Shown here in pieces: positions 59,187 through 64,000 of a stretch of 64,000 nucleotides of DNA (positions are counted from its first letter, which is position 1; each line of letters opens with the position of its first letter). The stretch lies in NCBI RefSeq assembly GCF_003344625.1, contig NZ_QPKJ02000001.1, positions 124,001 through 188,000 of the forward strand. The letters run 5' to 3'. This DNA is from Solirubrobacter deserti. GTDB taxonomy: Bacteria > Actinomycetota > Thermoleophilia > Solirubrobacterales > Solirubrobacteraceae. The position numbers and the translations under genes are program-made. Under the pieces are notes generated by a model that worked only from the letters and a program-made list of their open reading frames with translations, had not been told where the DNA came from and searched no databases.

Positions 59187-60730
59187 CCGCGCAGACCCGC
59201 GAGCCGCCGCTCCGGCCGTACCGGCTCGCCGTAGCCGTATCCGTAGCCGTACCCGTCACCCGCGACCGACTCGTCGCCGGTGAGCACGAACCCGAGCTTG
59301 TCGGCCGGCATCGCGTCCGTCAGGCGCGCGAGCTCCTGCATCATCGGCCGCCGGATCAGGTTCATGCGCGCGGCGACGAGCACCGCGTCGGCCTGCGTGG
59401 AGAGCGTCATGCCGTCGCTGACCTTGAGCACCGGCGGCGTGTCCAGCAGCACGAGATCGGCGCGCTCCCGCAGCTCGCGCAGGATGCTCGCCAGCCGGCG
59501 CCCGCCGACGAACTCGCCGACGTCCGGCGGCAGCGCGCCCGCGGTCAGCACGCCCAGCGAGCCGACCGGCTCGTCCGCGCCGTACTCGACCCCCAGCGGC
59601 ACCGGGACGATCGCGTCGTCGAGCCCGTGCTCACCCAGCGCGACCTCGGTCACGCCGGGCCGGCCGGCGGCGTCGAAGAAGCGCGCCAACGTGGAACGGC
59701 GGAAGTCGAGGTCCACCAGGACCACGCGCTTTCCCGACCGCGCCAACGCCACCGCCAGGTTCGCGATGATCGTCGACTTGCCCTCGCCCTGGACGGCGGA
59801 CGTGACCATGATGGTCCGCGCGCCGCGGTCCAGGTTGAGGAACTCGACGTTGGACCGCAGCAACCGCAGCGGCTCGGCGGCGGCGCCGTTCGGGTACTCC
59901 ATCATCACGAGCTTGTGCGACTCGCGCAGCCGCCGCGGGGGTTCGGGCAGGCGCGCCACCAACGGCAGCCCGAGGACCTCCGTGAGCTCCTCGGCCGAGC
60001 GCACGCGCGTGTCCAGCGCCTCGCGCAGGAACGCAAAGGCAAGCCCGAGCGCGAGGCCCAGCGCGATCCCGAGCGGCAGGTTGCGCAGCGGCCGCGGCGC
60101 GACCAGCGCCGCCTCGTCCGCCCGGCGCGCGACGCTCACGTTGGAGCCCTGCAGCGCCTGGATCGTCGACAGCTGCTCGTCCTTGGCCACGAGCTCGTCG
60201 TACAGCTCGCCGCGCGGCTCGTCGAGCTGCTCCACCCGCCCGCGGATGCCGCGCCGGGCGATCTCGAGCGCGCCGTTGTCGAGCGTCCGCCGGTAGGCGA
60301 CGAACGACTCGGCCCACGCGGTCGCGAGCGCGACCGTCGCCGGCTCGTCGACGTCGGTCACGCGGAACTCGAGCAGGTCGGCGTTCGGCAGCACCGTGAT
60401 CTGCGTGCGGTCCAGCAGCTCGCGCGGGGTCATCCCGGTCTCGCGGGACCGCTGCAGCACCAGCGCGGCGACCTCGGGCGAGCGCGCGAGCTCGGCCTGC
60501 GTCTGCGCGATCCGCTGGAAGTCGTTGCCGATCTGCTGATCGCCCAGGCCGGACAGCAGGTTGGCCAGGTTCTGGCGGCCGAGCAGCACCTGCGACGCCG
60601 CCTGGTAGGTCTTCTCCTGCAGCAGCGAGTAGCCGAGCGCGGCGGCCGTGACGAGCACCACGGTCGCCACGATCACCCACTTGCGGCGGACCACGACGTG
60701 CAGGTAGTCCCGAAGGCTCTTGTGGTCCAT
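59183..60730 (-). CDS. BY-kinase/polysaccharide co-polymerase (Wzc/CapAB fused)
   Basis: 515 residues. Wzz domain residues 1-215: TM1 WVIVATVVLVTAAALGYSLL, coiled middle, TM2 LPLGIALGLALGLAFAFL. Kinase domain: Walker A SAVQGEGKSTIIANLAVAL, Walker A' VVLVDLDFRRSTLARFF, Walker B DLVLLDTPPVL. A C-terminal tyrosine cluster GDGYGYGYGYGEP is the autophosphorylation site. It controls polymerisation and export and is reversed by the CpsB phosphatase. Fused form, as in proteobacteria and many actinobacteria, rather than split CapA/CapB. Confidence 0.93.
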   Translation of the reverse strand: MDHKSLRDYLHVVVRRKWVIVATVVLVTAAALGYSLLQEKTYQAASQVLLGRQNLANLLSGLGDQQIGNDFQRIAQTQAELARSPEVAALVLQRSRETGMTPRELLDRTQITVLPNADLLEFRVTDVDEPATVALATAWAESFVAYRRTLDNGALEIARRGIRGRVEQLDEPRGELYDELVAKDEQLSTIQALQGSNVSVARRADEAALVAPRPLRNLPLGIALGLALGLAFAFLREALDTRVRSAEELTEVLGLPLVARLPEPPRRLRESHKLVMMEYPNGAAAEPLRLLRSNVEFLNLDRGARTIMVTSAVQGEGKSTIIANLAVALARSGKRVVLVDLDFRRSTLARFFDAAGRPGVTEVALGEHGLDDAIVPVPLGVEYGADEPVGSLGVLTAGALPPDVGEFVGGRRLASILRELRERADLVLLDTPPVLKVSDGMTLSTQADAVLVAARMNLIRRPMMQELARLTDAMPADKLGFVLTGDESVAGDGYGYGYGYGEPVRPERRLAGLRG

Positions 60731-60733
60731 CGG

Positions 60734-61468
60734 TTACCTCCGAGCGACGACGAAGTAGTGCGTGGCCAGGTTGTCGAGGCCGCGGTCGGCCGCGAAGCTC
60801 TCGTAGGCGAGGTACGCCCGCTGCACCAGCGCCGAGAAGTGGAAGTAGACGGCGCCGCGGTAGTGCGGCTCGATCGACACCTCGCTCCAGCCCGCGAACA
60901 GCGGCCGCAGCGCACTCGCGTGGCAGCGGTCGTAGTAGGCGGGGAAGACGGGATGCAGGCCGTCGGACGGGCGCCGCATGACCTTGGAGACCACCGCGTG
61001 GCCGACCCGGTCCGGCAGCACCCGGTTGACGATGCCGAACGCCGAGTAGCCGCCGCTGAAGAGCGCGAGGAACTCGCCGCCGGGCTTCAGGTAGGAGTAG
61101 ACGTTGTCGAGCGCGCGGCCGAGCGGTTTGACGTGCTCGAGCACCTGCCAGGAGACGGCCAGGTCGACCGTTCCGGCCAGCGACGGCACGCGCCGGCTGA
61201 GGTCCGCGACGACGTGCTCCTGGTAGGCGCCGTCCGGGGCGCGGAGCAGCTCGTCCTCGGAGATGTCGAGCCCCACCCAGCGCGTGTCGGCGCGCTCGCC
61301 GGCCGGGAGGCTGGGGTGGCGGCCGGCGCCGATGTCGAGCACGGTCGCGCCGGGGCGCAGCCGCTCGCGGATCGCGTCCTGGAACATGGGTCGCCAGGCG
61401 GTGGCGTAGCGGGGCGGGAGCGGGACGCGGGCCTCGCGCTCGCTGACGGGCAGCACAGTGGAGCTCAC
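60734..61468 (-). CDS. Class I SAM methyltransferase of the EPS locus
   Basis: 244 residues from GTG 61468 (TTG 61486 is possible). SAM motif: [17 protein letters not shown], then [40 protein letters not shown] and [20 protein letters not shown]. Probably methylates a glycan or lipid-linked intermediate. It ends 3 bases before the BY-kinase start. A 119-bp gap separates it from the divergent epimerase. Confidence 0.85.
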   Translation of the reverse strand: MSSTVLPVSEREARVPLPPRYATAWRPMFQDAIRERLRPGATVLDIGAGRHPSLPAGERADTRWVGLDISEDELLRAPDGAYQEHVVADLSRRVPSLAGTVDLAVSWQVLEHVKPLGRALDNVYSYLKPGGEFLALFSGGYSAFGIVNRVLPDRVGHAVVSKVMRRPSDGLHPVFPAYYDRCHASALRPLFAGWSEVSIEPHYRGAVYFHFSALVQRAYLAYESFAADRGLDNLATHYFVVARR

Positions 61469-61587
61469 GGGGGCACGGTTGCCCAAACCCGGCCCGGGTG
61501 GGCGCGTTGATCCCTGATCGGCACGGTCGCTGGCGGAACGGGGATGGCGGGCGCGGACCCGGCGGAGCGCGGGCAGGGTGGGGCGCC

Positions 61588-62655
61588 ATGGGGACAGTGA
61601 TCGTGACCGGGTCGGGCGGGCTGATCGGCTCCGAGGCCGTACGCCACTTCATCGAGACGGGCTTCGACGTGATCGGGCTCGAGAACGACATGCGCGCGCA
61701 GTTCTTCGGGGACGAGGCGTCGACGTCGAGCACCACGCAGCGCCTCGTCGACCGCTACGACGAGTTCCGCCACGTCGCGCTGGACATCCGCGACCGTGAC
61801 GGCATCGACCGCGTCGTGCGCGAGGCGCCGGATCTGGCCGCGATCGTCCACACCGCGGCGCAGCCCTCACACGACTGGGCGGCGAGCGACCCGCACACCG
61901 ACTTCGGCGTCAACGCGCTCGGCACGCTGAACCTGCTGCAGGCCGCGCGCGACCACGCGCCCGACACGCCGTTCATCTTCATGTCGACGAACAAGGTCTA
62001 CGGCGACCGCCCGAACTTCCTGCCGCTGATCGAGACCGACACGCGGCTCGAGCTGCCGGAGGATCACGAGTGGCACCGTGGCATCGACACGACGATGTCG
62101 ATCGACACGTGCCTGCACTCGCTGTTCGGTGTGAGCAAGGCCGCGGCGGACCTGATGGTGCAGGAGTACGGGCGCTACTTCGGCATGCCGACCGTGTGCT
62201 TCCGCGGCGGCTGCCTGACCGGCCCGTCGCACCGCGGCGCACGCCTGCACGGCTTCCTGTCCTACCTGATGCGCTGCACGATGACCGGCGAGCCGTACAC
62301 GGTCTACGGCTACGGCGGCAAGCAGGTGCGCGACAACCTGCACTCGCGTGACGTGGTCGCGGCGTTCGAGCGCTTCCGTGCGGCGCCGCGCTCGGCCGCC
62401 GTCTACAACCTCGGCGGCGGGCGGGCCTCGAACGTCTCCATGCTCGAAGCGATCGCGCTGTGCGAACAGATCGCGGGGCGCCCGCTCAACTACGCGCTCT
62501 CCGACGACGCCCGTGCCGGCGACCACCGCTGGTGGATCAGCGACGTCAGCGCGTTCGAGCGCGACTACCCCGGCTGGAAGGTCACGGTCGGCGTGCGCGA
62601 CATCCTCGAGGAGATCCACGCGGTCAACGCCGCCGAGTGGGCGGTGCCCGCCTAG
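61588..62655 (+). CDS. NAD-dependent sugar epimerase (CDP-paratose-2-epimerase-like SDR)
   Basis: 355 residues from ATG 61588. Rossmann [20 protein letters not shown] (GxxGxxG), [28 protein letters not shown] (Ser/Thr of the triad), then [35 protein letters not shown] and [17 protein letters not shown]. The YxxxK motif reads FGVSK with Phe for Tyr; I recall close relatives that share this. Makes an activated sugar for the EPS. Its stop TAG overlaps the convergent gene's TAG through the palindrome CTAG. Confidence 0.88.
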   Translation: MGTVIVTGSGGLIGSEAVRHFIETGFDVIGLENDMRAQFFGDEASTSSTTQRLVDRYDEFRHVALDIRDRDGIDRVVREAPDLAAIVHTAAQPSHDWAASDPHTDFGVNALGTLNLLQAARDHAPDTPFIFMSTNKVYGDRPNFLPLIETDTRLELPEDHEWHRGIDTTMSIDTCLHSLFGVSKAAADLMVQEYGRYFGMPTVCFRGGCLTGPSHRGARLHGFLSYLMRCTMTGEPYTVYGYGGKQVRDNLHSRDVVAAFERFRAAPRSAAVYNLGGGRASNVSMLEAIALCEQIAGRPLNYALSDDARAGDHRWWISDVSAFERDYPGWKVTVGVRDILEEIHAVNAAEWAVPA

Positions 62656-64000
62656 CGGCGCGGGCGGGCGGTGTACGTTCGTCCGGCGCGCACGATCACG
62701 TTGCGGCCGCGGACCTTGTCGCGCACGAGCACGCTGCCCTGCGTCACGCGCGTGAGCGTCCCGCGGCAGGAGTCCTGGACGAGCCAGCGGGTGCCGCGGA
62801 CGGTCGCCGCGCTGTACTTGCCGCTGGTGCGGAACGCGCCCTTGCCGTCGCCCCACAGCTTGCGTGACTTGGCCTTCTTCTGCGCGGCGCTGCCGCGCCG
62901 CCCGCAGGAAGCGAGCGGCTCGTTGAGCGTGAAGTTCACGACGTTGCCGCTCTGGCTGATGCGGAACATCCCGTCGAAGAGGCGGACGGTCTCCACCGGG
63001 CCGCCCCGGCGGGGGACGGCGCGCAGGACCACGGAGCCGCGCCTGGCGTCGATGGTCGCGCCGAACGGGACGTCGTCGAGTGCCGTGAGGGCGACGAAGC
63101 GCGAGCTGCCGGGCAACCGGACCCGCACCGTGCCGGTCGGGCTGACGACCACGCTGCGGTTGAACTGCGGCTGCGGATCGGGCGGCGGCTGGGTGGGTGG
63201 CGGCGGCAGTGGGGGCGGCGGCGGCGCTTGAGCGACCGGGATGGCCGAGACGTGGATCTGGGGGCCGTTCTCCCACACGGCGACCCCGACATGATCCGCG
63301 GCGGCGGCCACGCGCATGCTGCCCGGCTGCACGCTGAAGCCCGTGTCCGCGAGGACGGTCGCCGCGCCGGGCACGCCGTTGTCGGACACGACGTGGACGG
63401 CGTGATAGCCCGCGGCGTCCAGCGTCGGGTAGACGGCGTGCAGGCGGCCGGCGGGGTCGCCGGCCAGGTGGGACTCGCTCGAGTCGCCCGGCCCGAGGTT
63501 GACCGGCGCGCCGAACCCGGCGCCGGTGAAGCGCCGGAGGACCATGGTGCCGGCCGCGTCGCCGGCCAGCATGGTCAGCCCGAACGGGCCGCCCGCGAGC
63601 CGGGGGTAGGTGGCGTAGCCGATCTCCACGGGCTCGGACCAGTTGGCGGCCACGTTGATGTCGCCCGTGCCGAGGTAGCGGCGGAAGCGGACCTGGTCGC
63701 CGAGCGCGGTGCCGAACACCGTCACCGGGTTGGCGCCGTCCAGCCCGACCGCGCCGTAGTAGGGCCGCTCGGCGTCGAGCGTCGCGATCGGCGTTGCGCT
63801 GCCGCCGCTCAGCGGCACGTTCTGGAACAGCCCGCCGCGGCCGTCCGCGTCAGTCACGACCGACACCGTGTCGCCCGGCCCGTCGGCGGACTCGTGGATC
63901 GGGACGTTGCCGCCGACGACGCGCGCGGTGAAGCTCGCGCCGCCGTCCGTGGACACGTACTGCGTGATGCCGACCGCCTGGCCGGTCCGCCACACCAGGA
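62652..64000 (-). CDS. Secreted Asp-box protein with FecR-like C-terminal module (5' end off the window)
   Basis: About 449 codons present, running off the right edge. An Asp-box (STDGGASF) near the edge suggests a sialidase/BNR-type propeller, followed by propeller-like sequence ([20 protein letters not shown]) and a Pro-rich linker. The last 190 residues hold a beta-rich domain ([19 protein letters not shown]) ending with [31 protein letters not shown] and [13 protein letters not shown], a FecR-like pattern. I recall this module in many exported Solirubrobacterales proteins. Function unknown. Confidence 0.75.
   Translation of the reverse strand, partial: LVWRTGQAVGITQYVSTDGGASFTARVVGGNVPIHESADGPGDTVSVVTDADGRGGLFQNVPLSGGSATPIATLDAERPYYGAVGLDGANPVTVFGTALGDQVRFRRYLGTGDINVAANWSEPVEIGYATYPRLAGGPFGLTMLAGDAAGTMVLRRFTGAGFGAPVNLGPGDSSESHLAGDPAGRLHAVYPTLDAAGYHAVHVVSDNGVPGAATVLADTGFSVQPGSMRVAAAADHVGVAVWENGPQIHVSAIPVAQAPPPPPLPPPPTQPPPDPQPQFNRSVVVSPTGTVRVRLPGSSRFVALTALDDVPFGATIDARRGSVVLRAVPRRGGPVETVRLFDGMFRISQSGNVVNFTLNEPLASCGRRGSAAQKKAKSRKLWGDGKGAFRTSGKYSAATVRGTRWLVQDSCRGTLTRVTQGSVLVRDKVRGRNVIVRAGRTYTARPRR

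Overview
The window is high-GC, gene-dense DNA from an actinobacterium. The gene content points to the Thermoleophilia/Solirubrobacterales, for example a Solirubrobacter-like soil bacterium. The clues are a mycofactocin cluster, F420/LLM enzymes, the sulfite-oxidase-like/ferredoxin-reductase/DUF6510 trio, PucR and ArsR regulators, GTG/TTG starts, many 1-4 base stop/start overlaps, and a secreted FecR-like terminal module that I associate with this order. Taxonomy is inference; no rRNA or tRNA gene was found.

Layout. 1-3.4 kb: mycofactocin genes mftD (cut by the left edge), a short mftB remnant fused to mftC, and mftA on the minus strand, with mftF divergent. 3.4-6.8 kb: an MMPL transporter and FprA-type ferredoxin reductase. 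6.8-10.7 kb: a proline catabolic operon (ProDH, P5CDH, PucR regulator). 10.7-11.7 kb: a zinc alcohol dehydrogenase. 11.7-15.8 kb: a tightly packed operon of a plant-PPO-like tyrosinase, DUF2182 membrane protein and CHAT-domain protease-like protein. 15.9-19.6 kb: a twice-frameshifted YwqG-like gene, a secreted cyclase, an unknown protein and an LLM oxidoreductase. 19.6-21.7 kb: a two-component system. 21.8-24.2 kb: a cassette of two tiny acidic proteins bracketing a GH24 lysozyme and an M15 peptidase, with a convergent M74-like murein endopeptidase. 24.3-29.8 kb: GT2-GtrA, the redox trio, a CAP-domain protein and a phosphohexomutase. 29.8-35 kb: M19 dipeptidase, SMP-30 lactonase and Fgd, divergent from a TetR/MFS pair across a near-perfect operator. 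35-38 kb: beta-lactamase-like hydrolase, ArsR and MFS. 37.9-38.5 kb: a 542-bp imperfect palindrome with 27-bp perfect ends. 38.5-43.6 kb: SOS-controlled dinB, a VOC protein, LysR, a methyltransferase and an ArsR-like regulator. 43.6-62.7 kb: an exopolysaccharide locus with WbaP-like initiator, ligase, ECF sigma factor, glycosidase, two RTX proteins, glycosyltransferases, flippase, pyruvyl transferase, CpsB phosphatase, polymerase, BY-kinase, methyltransferase and epimerase. The right edge cuts a secreted Asp-box/FecR-like protein.

The most unusual items are the mftB'-mftC fusion, the acidic-peptide/cell-wall-hydrolase cassette with a shared C-terminal module, the tyrosinase-DUF2182-CHAT operon, the 542-bp palindrome upstream of dinB, and a 37-bp perfect palindrome read in frame inside an O-antigen ligase gene.
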